DNA of 64,000 bases from Breoghania sp037026715 (GTDB lineage: Bacteria > Pseudomonadota > Alphaproteobacteria > Rhizobiales > Stappiaceae): NCBI RefSeq assembly GCF_037026715.1, contig NZ_JBANCG010000014.1:35860-99859 (forward strand). Direction: 5' to 3'. The position numbers and the translations under genes were made by a program. Positions 43,601 to 51,494 of the stretch are shown here, in pieces (the stretch's first letter is position 1; each line of letters begins with the position of its first letter). The notes beneath the pieces were generated by a model. It saw only the letters and a program-made list of their open reading frames with translations, was not told where the DNA came from and searched no databases.

Positions 43601-44420
43601 CGGCATCGTAATGGCCGGTATCGCCGGAAAGGATGTACGTGCGCAGGAGCAGCAGCCCGATCGTACCCTTCACCTTCATACGCGTAGGCACATCCTTGAG
43701 CCGCGTCGCGATACGCGGTTTTGCGCGCGGGTGATAGAGCCCCTGCTCCGGATAATCCTTCGGTGCCGCCGCCATGACGTGACTGCGCAGCGGCTGACGC
43801 TCGCCGGATGCGTATTTGGCGACCAGCAGCCGAACCATGTTGGCGATGTTCTCGTCCGAGGCTGAGATCCGATATTGCAGGGTCAGGAAATAATTGCGCA
43901 CGTCCTGGGCGGTGCCGGGGATGAATTTCAGCAGCTTCGGCAGGCGTCTCAGCATGGCGAGCTGCCGTTCTCCCGCGGTCTTTCCGCTATCCTTGCCGCT
44001 TCGGGAACTCGCGCCACGCAGCTTTTTCAGAAGCGCCAGTGGTCCGCTCTGCTCGCCGCTCATGCGGAAGCGGCCCATGGCCGTGTATTTCATGATGGTG
44101 CCTGCGGACATGCAGCAGACCATGGCGTCGCAGGCGAGATGCCGGTCGCGGAGCGCGTCGGCGATTGCCGTGACGTGCTCTTCGACGAAGATCATCGAGA
44201 CGATGATGATGTCGCCGGTGCGGATCGCGTCGCGGCACCGGGCCAGAGCCTGCGGGTTCTCCGCCCAGTCAGTAGCGGCATGCATGCTCAGGTGGAGCCC
44301 CGGCAGATCCCGGGTCAACAACCTGCGCGCGTCCTCGACGGCTGCCGCGACATGATTGTCGAGCGTTATCATCACCACCCGGATCGGGAGGCAGCTATCG
44401 GGCGAAATGGGCTTTCGCAT
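40650..44420 (-). CDS. bchH: Magnesium chelatase subunit H
   Basis: The 1256-residue porphyrin-binding subunit of Mg chelatase is full length. Its N-terminal half contains the CobN/BchH-type EPCICARQLGACPSGRACMR cysteine cluster (near residue 405), and the central part includes FGTHGALEFMPGKHTGLSG, the conserved catalytic-region run. It receives Mg2+ in a reaction driven by BchI/BchD. The ATG overlaps bchB by 26 bases. Alternative starts exist nearby, but MRKPISPDSCLPIRVVMITL fits the family. Confidence 0.97.
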   Translation of the reverse strand: MRKPISPDSCLPIRVVMITLDNHVAAAVEDARRLLTRDLPGLHLSMHAATDWAENPQALARCRDAIRTGDIIIVSMIFVEEHVTAIADALRDRHLACDAMVCCMSAGTIMKYTAMGRFRMSGEQSGPLALLKKLRGASSRSGKDSGKTAGERQLAMLRRLPKLLKFIPGTAQDVRNYFLTLQYRISASDENIANMVRLLVAKYASGERQPLRSHVMAAAPKDYPEQGLYHPRAKPRIATRLKDVPTRMKVKGTIGLLLLRTYILSGDTGHYDAVIAALEARGYSVVPVFCSGLDMRSAIEAFMTDANGKATVDALCSLTGFSLVGGPAYSDAAAAAEALMQLDVSYLSACVTEFQTREGWQASTQGLTPIETTLMVAIPELDGAVGAMVIGGRSSVAGKKEPCICARQLGACPSGRACMRPDEERVGLLADRLTAMARLRQTPRKDRRIAVTLFNYPPNGGNVGTAAFLSVFESLLETMKRLSTEGYDIEVPADADTLQDMILNGNAERFGTQANVHATVSADDHVRQERHLADVEAQWGPAPGRVLSTGRGIHVLGRQFGNLLVAIQPPFGYEGDPMRLLFEGGFAPNHAFAAYYTFLRETFRADAVLHFGTHGALEFMPGKHTGLSGTCWPDRLLGALPNFYFYAANNPSEGAIAKRRSGATLISYLTPSITEAGLYKGLNSLKASLDQYRSTAPAAREERERLMDVIRLQADQLDLTGKTAELSQDAFVQHLVSAVAETEYALIPNGLHVAGRGMALAERTEMLAHMANGLKTRTGFVADIELCRVIASSDGVALEAATRNLDREALEAVRKLSRIDRELAENRELDGLVRALDGRFVPPAPSGDLLRTPDLLPTGRNIHGFDPFGIPSRFALEDGARQAARVLERYVNSDGKLPETVAIVLWGTDNLKTGGAPLAQAMALMGARPRLDSYNRVCGAELIPLEELNRPRIDAVMTLSGIFRDLLPIQASMLAEASYLAATADEPCDRNFIRKHALAYCEAHDCDLEAAAYRVFSNADGTYGSNVNMLISSSAWNDDEEIAQTYTSRKSFAIGRNGKTSRQSALLDAVLAEVDFAYQNLDSVEIGVTTIEHYFDTLGGLSKAVSKAKGGGDLPVYISDQTQGEAKVRSLGEQVALETRTRTLNPKWYEGMLRHGYEGVRHIEANVTNTLGWSATTGGVDPWIYQKITETYVLDKIMCRRLADLNPAAAARVAARLIEAHERDFWHPDTETLEALRRAGEELEDRLEGLATEAAE

Positions 44421-45933
44421 CGTATAACGTCTCCACTGTGATCGGATGAATGCCGTTCGCCGCAGCGAAAGTCTCGGTATTGCGCCGCGCCTTGCCCCTG
44501 ACGAAGAAGGGGACCTTCCTCAATTCGTGTTCCGCATCGTCGGTCCACAGCTCCGCCCGGGGCCGCGTGATCGGCGGCGTTGTGTCGGGTGAAACCGGCG
44601 ACGGAACCGGGCTATGCGCCTGCAGATGAGAAGCGATCGTCTCGTCATTGAATTCGAAATCGTCCCGGAACATCGTGAGCAGATGTTCCTCGAGCCCCAT
44701 CATGAGCGGGTGCACCCAGGTATCGAAGATGACGTTGGCGCCCTCGACCCCCATCTGCGGCGAGTAACGTGCCGGGAAGTCCTGCACGTGCGCCGGTGCG
44801 GAAATCACGGCACATGGCAATCGCAGGCGCTTGGCGATATGCCGCTCCATCTGAGTACCGAGCACAAGCTCGGGGCGCGCCTCGACGATCGCCTCCTCGA
44901 CCTCAAGATGATCGTCGGTGATAAGGGCCTCGACGCCGTGCTCCTTTGCGGCGACCCGAATGTCGCGGGCAAATTCGCGCATGTAGGTCCCAAGCCCACA
45001 GACCGTGAAGCCCAACTCGTCGGCGGCGATGCGGGCCGCCGCAATGGCGTGGGTGGCATCCCCGAAAATGAAGACGCGCTTGCCCGTCAGGTAGGTGCTG
45101 TCGACCGATCTGGAGTACCAGGTCAGCCGCTCCCGAGGGCTTTGGTGCTGCCGGCCGTCAAGACCGGCGAGTACGCGGGCTTCGGCGACGAACCGCCGCG
45201 TCGCCGCAACCCCGATGGGAACCGTCGACAGGAAGGGCATGCCGTGGGCCTTCTCAAGCCAACGCGCCGCGGTTTCGGCGATCTCCGGATAGAGGACGAT
45301 ATTGAATGCGGCCTCAGGCAGGCGGGCCAGATCCTCAGGCCGCGCGCCGAGCGGCGCGACGATCCGGACATCGAGACCGCTCGCCTGCAACAAAGCTTTG
45401 ATTTCGTTTACGTCGTCGCGATTGCGAAAGCCGAGTGAGGTCGGGCCCAGAATATTGCAGCTGTTTGGAGCAATCATCGCCGGGCGGGACCGGTTGGCGC
45501 TGCAAGCGCGCACGAGCCGATAGAAGGTCTCCGAAGCGCCCCACGTTTCCTTCTTCTGGTAGGAGGGTAGATCCAGCGCGACGACGGGAATGTCGAGCTC
45601 CAGCGTTTTGGCGAGGCCACCGGGATCGTCCTGAAGCAATTCGGCCGTGCAGGAGGCCCCGACCAGCAACGCGTCGGGCTTGAACCGGGCGACGGCGTCA
45701 CGGCAGGCAGCCTTGAAGATATCCGCGGTGGACCCGCCGAGATCCCGGGCCTGGAAAGTCGTATAGGTAACCGGAGGCCGCGAATTCCGTCTTTCGATCA
45801 TCGTGAAGAGAAGATCGGCGTACGTATCGCCTTGTGGCGCGTGCAGAACGAAGTGCACGCCTTCCATCGATGCGGCAACGCGCATCGCGCCGACATGAGG
45901 GGGCCCCTCATAGGTCCACATGCTCAGCTGCAT
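44395..45933 (-). CDS. bchB: Light-independent protochlorophyllide reductase subunit B
   Basis: The 512-residue NifK-like subunit begins MQLSMWTYEGPPHVGAMRVA. The Asp cluster ligand lies in LHAPQGDTYADLLFTM near residue 36, and the Cys region is LLVGASCTAELLQDDPGG near 95. It forms the BchNB catalytic tetramer that reduces ring D in the dark. The C-terminal domain (VPFFVRGKARRNTETFA) is present. It overlaps bchN by ten bases and bchH by 26. Confidence 0.96.
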   Translation of the reverse strand: MQLSMWTYEGPPHVGAMRVAASMEGVHFVLHAPQGDTYADLLFTMIERRNSRPPVTYTTFQARDLGGSTADIFKAACRDAVARFKPDALLVGASCTAELLQDDPGGLAKTLELDIPVVALDLPSYQKKETWGASETFYRLVRACSANRSRPAMIAPNSCNILGPTSLGFRNRDDVNEIKALLQASGLDVRIVAPLGARPEDLARLPEAAFNIVLYPEIAETAARWLEKAHGMPFLSTVPIGVAATRRFVAEARVLAGLDGRQHQSPRERLTWYSRSVDSTYLTGKRVFIFGDATHAIAAARIAADELGFTVCGLGTYMREFARDIRVAAKEHGVEALITDDHLEVEEAIVEARPELVLGTQMERHIAKRLRLPCAVISAPAHVQDFPARYSPQMGVEGANVIFDTWVHPLMMGLEEHLLTMFRDDFEFNDETIASHLQAHSPVPSPVSPDTTPPITRPRAELWTDDAEHELRKVPFFVRGKARRNTETFAAANGIHPITVETLYDAKAHFAR

Positions 45934-47231
45934 GGCGCGCCCTCCCCGACCACGAGCCCCCGCGAAATAACGGCATCGCGCCGCAACGGGCGGGCGAACA
46001 GCTCCGCCAGATCGCCGGCCTGCTCGTACCCCTGGATCGGCGTGAAGGCGAACTCAATCGACCACTTGGTAAGACGGCCCTCGGCCTCGAACGGATTTGC
46101 GAGCCCCATGCCGCAGACGATGAGATCCGGGTCCGCAGCGCGGCAGCGGTCGATCTGCAGATCGACGTCCTGGCCTTCGGAAATCGCGACGCCCGGGGGC
46201 AATAGCGCAAGTTCACCCGCCGCATGCTCCCGGTGCAGATACGGACTACCGACCTCTACGATGTGGGCACCGACTTCGCGCGACAGAAAACGAGCGAGCG
46301 ACGGCTCCAGTTGAGAATCGGGAAAGAAGAAGATCCGCCGACCTTCAAGCCAGGAACGATAGGCCGCCACAGCCGCCTGGGCACGGCGACGTGGTGCCTG
46401 GGTCACATCCTCGAAACGCGCCGCCGGCACGTCGAAAGCGTTCGCGATCGCCTTGAGCCATGCGGTCGTGCCTTCTTCTCCGAACGGAAACAGGGCATCA
46501 ATGCGCCGCGCGCCACGCGCCTCCAAACGTGCGGCCGTGGCGCCGAGATAAGGCTGCGCCAGAATGAACCGGGTGCCTTGGCCGATAGCCGGAACGTGGC
46601 GACTGGTGCGACCGGGAAGGAAGTGGACCCCGTCCAGGCCGAGCGCCCCAATCAATCGCGCGAGTTGATCCTCCACCAGATCCGGAAGGCATCCAGCGAC
46701 GACCAGGCGCGCGCCGTCGTCGCTTGCCCCAGGCGAGGGCGCCTCATCGATCAGCGCCGCCAGGAAGTTGTCCTCCCCTTGTGTAAAGGTCGTCTCGATG
46801 CCGCTTCCGGAGTAGCAAAGCACCCTGTGTCTGGGGGCATGAACGCGGTCGAGCCGCTCGGCCGCCTTTGACAGATCGAACTTGATCACCTCCGACGGGC
46901 ACGAGCCGACGAGGACCAGCATCCGGATGTCGGGACGGCGGGCCAGAAGCTTGTCGACGACCCGGTCGAGCTCGTCGTGCATGTCAGCCATGCCGGCCAG
47001 GTCGCGCTCTTCCATGATCGCGGTCGCGAAACGGGGCTCAGAAAAGATCATCACGCCGGCCGCCGACTGCATGAGGTGGGCGCAGGTCCGCGACCCGACG
47101 ATCAGAAAGAAGGCATCCTGTATCTTGCGGTGGAGCCAGATGATGGAGGTGAGCCCGCAAAAGACCTCGTGCTGGCCACGCTGGCGGATGTGGGGAGATG
47201 GGCTGCAGCCGACCGAGAAGCGCTGGTTCAT
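45924..47231 (-). CDS. bchN: Light-independent protochlorophyllide reductase subunit N
   Basis: The 435-residue NifD-like subunit has the three cluster-ligand cysteines in HEVFCGLTSIIWLHRKIQD near residue 25, GSRTCAHLMQSAAGVM near 50 and VLVGSCPSEVIKFDL near 108. With one Asp of BchB these coordinate the [4Fe-4S] cluster. The start overlaps the bchF stop by four bases. Confidence 0.96.
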   Translation of the reverse strand: MNQRFSVGCSPSPHIRQRGQHEVFCGLTSIIWLHRKIQDAFFLIVGSRTCAHLMQSAAGVMIFSEPRFATAIMEERDLAGMADMHDELDRVVDKLLARRPDIRMLVLVGSCPSEVIKFDLSKAAERLDRVHAPRHRVLCYSGSGIETTFTQGEDNFLAALIDEAPSPGASDDGARLVVAGCLPDLVEDQLARLIGALGLDGVHFLPGRTSRHVPAIGQGTRFILAQPYLGATAARLEARGARRIDALFPFGEEGTTAWLKAIANAFDVPAARFEDVTQAPRRRAQAAVAAYRSWLEGRRIFFFPDSQLEPSLARFLSREVGAHIVEVGSPYLHREHAAGELALLPPGVAISEGQDVDLQIDRCRAADPDLIVCGMGLANPFEAEGRLTKWSIEFAFTPIQGYEQAGDLAELFARPLRRDAVISRGLVVGEGAPCS

Positions 47232-47773
47232 CGCGCGCCCTCCGCGGGCTGCAGCCGGCTATCATCCGCACCGGCGAGTTTTTCTCGCCGCGCCGTTCGA
47301 TCGAAACGCGCCCGGCGCAGTTTCCAGACGAACTGTCCTGCATTCACGACGTAGGTGGCGTAAGCGGCCAGCGCGAGCACCATCAGGCCTGAGGGGCTGA
47401 GCGCAGAGGTGAAAAGCGCCGCCAGATAGGCCGAGTGCAGCGCGAGGACAAGAATGGAGAAAACGTCCTCCCAAAAGAACGGGCGGGCGAACAGATAGCA
47501 GCCAAACACCTGCTTTTCCCAGATCGACCCGGTGATCATGATCGCATAGAGCGCCAGGGTCTTGATCACGATGGAGGTGGTGGCCGCAACGAGGCCGTCT
47601 CCGGTGACGAGATAATGGAGAATAAGGATCAGGCTGATCAGAAAGACGAGAAACTGGATCGGAGCGAGGATGCCCTGCACCAGAGTCCAGATGCTCTCGT
47701 CGCGCCGCCGCCGCTCCTCCGCGGTATAAAGCAGCCTTGGCTCGACCGACTTGCTGTTTGCGACTGCGGACAT
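47228..47773 (-). CDS. bchF: 3-vinyl bacteriochlorophyllide hydratase
   Basis: The 181-residue membrane protein has four hydrophobic helices (for example PIQFLVFLISLILILHYLV and YAIMITGSIWEKQVFGCYLF) and the conserved FARPFFWEDVFSILVLALHS. BchF hydrates the C3 vinyl group. ATG 47773 is preceded by GGGAGG at about five bases; an upstream ATG at 47797 lacks a site. It is the first gene of the leftward bch-puh superoperon, whose promoter shares the PpsR-type boxes at 47844-47877 with ppaA. Confidence 0.94.
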   Translation of the reverse strand: MSAVANSKSVEPRLLYTAEERRRRDESIWTLVQGILAPIQFLVFLISLILILHYLVTGDGLVAATTSIVIKTLALYAIMITGSIWEKQVFGCYLFARPFFWEDVFSILVLALHSAYLAALFTSALSPSGLMVLALAAYATYVVNAGQFVWKLRRARFDRTARREKLAGADDSRLQPAEGAR

Positions 47774-47843
47774 CCATTCCTCCCATCCGGAACCCATGGC
47801 GAGTCCGGCATATGAGAGGAGGGTAACGCCGACACGGCGGAAG

Positions 47844-47861
47844 TGTCAACTTTGAGTGACG
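47844..47861 (+). promoter_or_regulatory. Degenerate PpsR-type box between bchF and ppaA
   Basis: TGTCAACTTTGAGTGACG matches TGT-N12-ACA except for the last base. It lies about 70 bases upstream of bchF on one side and within the leader of ppaA on the other. Confidence 0.5.
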
Positions 47862-47877
47862 TATATTTTAGTTTACA
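47860..47877 (+). promoter_or_regulatory. Adjacent CGT-N12-ACA box between bchF and ppaA
   Basis: CGTATATTTTAGTTTACA has the same C-for-T change seen in the secondary boxes at crtE and bchC. It abuts the preceding box with two bases shared; the centres are 16 bp apart. The pair could bind PpsR cooperatively. Confidence 0.5.
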
Positions 47878-47986
47878 TATCGGTGAGGGCGAGGCATTCT
47901 TGAGGCGCTTGCAAAGCATTCGAAACCAACAATCGCCTACGCCTGAACTTTACCCTTTCCGCAAGGCCAGGGAGGCCGACCTCAAA

Positions 47987-48973
47987 ATGAGGACGAACGG
48001 CACCATAGACCCTCCCGCCGATAAGTCAGGCGCACCCTGGAATACCGATTCCAGCGAAATCTTTTTTGTATCCCACCGAGCCCACATGTTAAGAAGTTCG
48101 CAGCTCAACCGAGGCGAACAAGCAACCCTTCGCAGCCTCATTCAAGGACCTGTGGCTGCGATGACTGCCGAGCACCTATCCGGCTTGTTGGACACCGGCC
48201 TTGAAGGCAACGTTCGCTACGTAAGCGCGATAGCCAGCATGCGCGATCGTGTTCTTGCCTCTGGCTCCCGGCTTTATGATCTTCTCGACGATCTGCATCG
48301 CGAGGTTCCGGCTCGCTTTTCAAAAGACGAGCAGATTCCGGCACCCTCCCCCACGGCGGTGAAGATCATGCTCCTTGAGGCCGTTGCGCGACAACTCGGC
48401 AGGGATTGGGCCGCAGATTGCGCGAGTTTCGTTGACGTCACGATCGCCTCCACCCGGCTTCAGGACGCCGCCATGGCGCTGGCGGTCGAGGCGGGAGGCG
48501 ACACGGTCACCACAGGAGCTCCCTTTGCAGCTCTTGTACTGCCGCGCCATGAGCAACACACCCTTATGTCCCATCTCACCGGCGCGCTGTTTCAGACGCT
48601 CGGATGGCAGCAGCAGGTTGTGCCGCACGAATCGTTGATACGGGCGGACGTATCACGGATGGTCGCGCGGGCGGATGTCATCTGTATCGGCTGGAGTAAC
48701 ATGCGACTAAAGCCGAATGTCAAACGACTGATATCCGAAATTAAATCGCATTGCGGGCACAGAACGCCCCTGATGATAGCCGGCGGCGCAGCAGCGCTTG
48801 ACTCGGTCGAATATCTCGTCGAATTAGGGATCAACTGTATTTGTGACAGTGCTTATTCGGCTGTAAATATTGCAGAAAATTTCTACAATTTAAAAAAAAT
48901 AAATCGTTTTTCGAAATTGGAGGGCAGTGCAATCAAAAGACGAATGAGCAGGATCGATCGGCAATCCCTATGA
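47987..48973 (+). CDS. ppaA: PpaA/AerR-type B12-domain regulator of photosynthesis genes
   Basis: The product has a helical B12-binding cap (LGRDWAADCASFVDVTIAST) and a Rossmann-like cobalamin domain (ALVLPRHEQHTLMSHLTGAL, then PLMIAGGAAALDSVEYLVEL) without the classic DxHxxG. AerR/PpaA proteins bind cobalamin in a light-dependent way and modulate PpsR/CrtJ. The start is uncertain. ATG 47987 follows AGGGAGG at 11 bases; TTG 47900 and GTG 47843 are open alternatives, the last lying within the operator. The gene overlaps ppsR by four bases. The 3' third is noticeably more AT-rich than the neighbours. Confidence 0.88.
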   Translation: MRTNGTIDPPADKSGAPWNTDSSEIFFVSHRAHMLRSSQLNRGEQATLRSLIQGPVAAMTAEHLSGLLDTGLEGNVRYVSAIASMRDRVLASGSRLYDLLDDLHREVPARFSKDEQIPAPSPTAVKIMLLEAVARQLGRDWAADCASFVDVTIASTRLQDAAMALAVEAGGDTVTTGAPFAALVLPRHEQHTLMSHLTGALFQTLGWQQQVVPHESLIRADVSRMVARADVICIGWSNMRLKPNVKRLISEIKSHCGHRTPLMIAGGAAALDSVEYLVELGINCICDSAYSAVNIAENFYNLKKINRFSKLEGSAIKRRMSRIDRQSL

Positions 48974-50409
48974 CGCTTCAATCGACACATGGCGAACAGC
49001 AAGATATCGGGGTCGAGAGTGATTTACTTGACGGTCTGGGGGCGGATGCGCTCACAGTATTGATCGGTCTCGGCGCCGACATCGTCTGGCTTGTTGATGA
49101 GACCGGGATCGTACGGCACGTTCATTATCGAAACCGGGAACTTGACGTCTATGGCCTGTCATCGGTCGTGGGCAAACCCTTGCGGGACAGTGTCACGGGG
49201 GAATCGATCCCCAAGATCGACGCCTTGCTCGGCCCCACGACGAAGCAGCGCCCTGTCCGCGGCTATCAGGTCAACCACAGCGCTCCCGGACAGCCCGACC
49301 TGCCTATTGCCTACAGTGCCGGCAGAACGCCAGGCTTTCCTCTCACGATCGTCGTCGGCCATGAGATGCGCCGCCAAATGCAAGACCAGCAACGGCTGGT
49401 CGAAGCGCAGATCGCGATGGAGGCCGATTACCGAGACCTCAGGCAGGCTGAAGCGCGCTATCGAACTGTCTTCAAGATGTCCGAGACGGCTCATCTGGTT
49501 CTTGACGGAGAAAAGCGGACCGTCCTCGAGGCGAACGCGGCCGCCGTGCAGCTCCTGCTCGGCGGCACAGGCAACCTTACAGGTAAACCGGTCCGAGACT
49601 TCTTCAAGAAGGCAGATCGGGACAGGCTCGCCGATGCCATCGGAGAGGCGAAGCATAGCGGCGAACCAGTCGATATCTTCGCGTTGCATGGCGCCAAGGG
49701 CGGAGAAATCGATGCGCGCCTGCGCGCCTATCGGGAATACGGCGCGACGAACCTGATCGTGACCTTGCAGCCGGGCCCGGCCGGCGACCAACCGCTCGCG
49801 CATCGGGCGGCGACGGTCGCCAACGTCACTGATTTCGACCTCGATCTGCTTCCCGAAGCGGCCCTGACGACCGACAAGGACGGCACGCTTCTGGCGGCGA
49901 ACACGATTTTCTTAGACCGGGTTCACGCACCGACGCACAATCAAGTGCTTGGGCGCAACCTCGCCAATTGGCTGGGCAAGTCGGCCGTGGAGATGAACGT
50001 TCTCTATGGGCGCCTTTTCGATGAACGAACCATCAGCGGCTTTTCCTCGATCGTGACCGACATGCTTGGCGAGGAAAGCCCGGTGTCGCTCTCCGCGCGT
50101 TACGACGACCGGTCGGGAATGGTCCACCTGCTGGTTGTCTCGCACTCGGACACCGCCGACAAAATCGCGCTGCAACCGCCGGCGACGCAGGAGCAGGCGG
50201 AGGGTTTTGCGAGCCTCGTCGGCAAGGTTCCCTTGAAGGAACTGATCCGCGAGTCCCTCGACGTCGTCGAGAAGATCTGCATCGAGGCTGCGCTTGACAA
50301 GACCAGGAACAACAGAGCCAGTGCCGCGGAGATGCTGGGCCTCTCCCGCCAAAGTCTCTATATAAAATTGCGCCGACATGGGCTGGAGAACTACCGCCCC
50401 GGCTCGTGA
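48970..50409 (+). CDS. ppsR: PpsR/CrtJ, redox-responsive repressor of photosynthesis genes
   Basis: The 479-residue regulator has PAS-like domains (about 25-145, 160-275 and 290-400) and a Fis-type helix-turn-helix at the C-terminus (NNRASAAEMLGLSRQSLYIK near 455). It binds TGT-N12-ACA boxes and represses bch, crt and puc genes in air. Only one cysteine is present, in VEKICIEAALD beside the HTH near residue 437, matching Cys424 of Rhodobacter PpsR. The partner Cys of the intramolecular disulfide is missing. It is cotranslated with ppaA. Confidence 0.95.
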   Translation: MTLQSTHGEQQDIGVESDLLDGLGADALTVLIGLGADIVWLVDETGIVRHVHYRNRELDVYGLSSVVGKPLRDSVTGESIPKIDALLGPTTKQRPVRGYQVNHSAPGQPDLPIAYSAGRTPGFPLTIVVGHEMRRQMQDQQRLVEAQIAMEADYRDLRQAEARYRTVFKMSETAHLVLDGEKRTVLEANAAAVQLLLGGTGNLTGKPVRDFFKKADRDRLADAIGEAKHSGEPVDIFALHGAKGGEIDARLRAYREYGATNLIVTLQPGPAGDQPLAHRAATVANVTDFDLDLLPEAALTTDKDGTLLAANTIFLDRVHAPTHNQVLGRNLANWLGKSAVEMNVLYGRLFDERTISGFSSIVTDMLGEESPVSLSARYDDRSGMVHLLVVSHSDTADKIALQPPATQEQAEGFASLVGKVPLKELIRESLDVVEKICIEAALDKTRNNRASAAEMLGLSRQSLYIKLRRHGLENYRPGS

Positions 50410-50474
50410 GGCCTTTCCCTTTCCCCGAAGCCGTCAACTTGGCGGAGTGGCAGCCCCGCCGACGCACGTAGGAG

Positions 50475-50492
50475 TGTCAATTAATATTGACA
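50475..50492 (+). promoter_or_regulatory. PpsR/CrtJ-type operator before bchG
   Basis: TGTCAATTAATATTGACA is a perfect palindrome and an exact TGT-N12-ACA box. It lies 30 bases upstream of the bchG start and 65 bases after the ppsR stop, so it could also sense readthrough from the regulator genes. Confidence 0.88.
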
Positions 50493-50522
50493 CTTTTCAG
50501 ACCGGGGCATAGCATTCCGGGC

Positions 50523-51434
50523 ATGGACCTCACACGCCAGCCACCGCAGACATCCTGGCCCAGCGCCGGCGCCGTCATAGAGCTGCTCAAACCGATCACC
50601 TGGTTTCCGCCGATGTGGGCCTATGCCTGCGGCGTCATCTCCGCCGGACCCGGCTTCGGAGAGCGCTTCGGTTTCGGTTTCCTCGGAGTGCTGCTCGCCG
50701 GCCCGCTTCTGTGCGGCACCAGTCAGGCGGTGAACGATTGGTACGACCGGTTTGTCGACGCCATCAACGAACCGAACCGGGTCATTCCATCCGGCCGCAT
50801 GCCCGGCCAATGGGGCCTCTACATCGCGTTCGTCATGTCCGCACTTTCCCTGCTGGTCGCGTGGGCCCTGGGGACATTCATTTTCGCCGCCGCCCTTCTC
50901 GGTCTTGCGCTGGCCTGGGGGTACAGTGCCCCTCCCCTGCGCTTCAAGCGAAACGGCTGGCTCGGCAACGGTGTGGTCGGCTTCAGCTACGAGACCCTTC
51001 CATGGCTCACGGCGGCGACCGCGATGACGGGATACGCGCCCGCCGCGCCGTTGTGGACCGTCGCGCTGCTCTATGGCGCTGGCGCCCACGGGATCCTGAC
51101 GCTGAATGATTTCAAGTCGATTGCGGGCGACACGGAGATGAGTGTCAAGACGCTGCCGGTGCTCCACGGCGCGCGGCCGGCAGCGATCATCGCCTGCATG
51201 GTCATGGCCGCGGCGCAGACCGGCGTCGTTCTCACGCTCTGGTTTTCGAACCTGCCCGCCTACGCCCTGGCTGTTCTGGCGCTCCTGTTCCTGCAGTTGG
51301 TCTGCATGATGCGCTTCGTACGCGATCCCGTCCGCTTCGCGGTCTGGTACTCGACCATCGGCGTCGGGCTCTTCGTATCGGGAATGATGGTAACCGCGTT
51401 CGGGCTGCGCAGCCTCGCTGCGATAACGGTCTGA
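50523..51434 (+). CDS. bchG: Bacteriochlorophyll synthase (geranylgeranyl/phytyl transferase)
   Basis: The 303-residue UbiA-family membrane enzyme esterifies bacteriochlorophyllide with the isoprenoid tail. The first Asp-rich motif is GTSQAVNDWYDRFVDAINEP near residue 70 and the second is LTLNDFKSIAGDTEMSVKTL near 195. It has about eight membrane helices. ATG 50523 (MDLTRQPPQTSW) starts just after the operator; the open frame upstream crosses the box. bchP follows after 60 bases. Confidence 0.95.
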   Translation: MDLTRQPPQTSWPSAGAVIELLKPITWFPPMWAYACGVISAGPGFGERFGFGFLGVLLAGPLLCGTSQAVNDWYDRFVDAINEPNRVIPSGRMPGQWGLYIAFVMSALSLLVAWALGTFIFAAALLGLALAWGYSAPPLRFKRNGWLGNGVVGFSYETLPWLTAATAMTGYAPAAPLWTVALLYGAGAHGILTLNDFKSIAGDTEMSVKTLPVLHGARPAAIIACMVMAAAQTGVVLTLWFSNLPAYALAVLALLFLQLVCMMRFVRDPVRFAVWYSTIGVGLFVSGMMVTAFGLRSLAAITV

Positions 51435-51494
51435 CGGGCACACCACGCGCTTCGGGATGCTCGCCGGACGCCCCTCGCGAATGGGGAGGAAACC

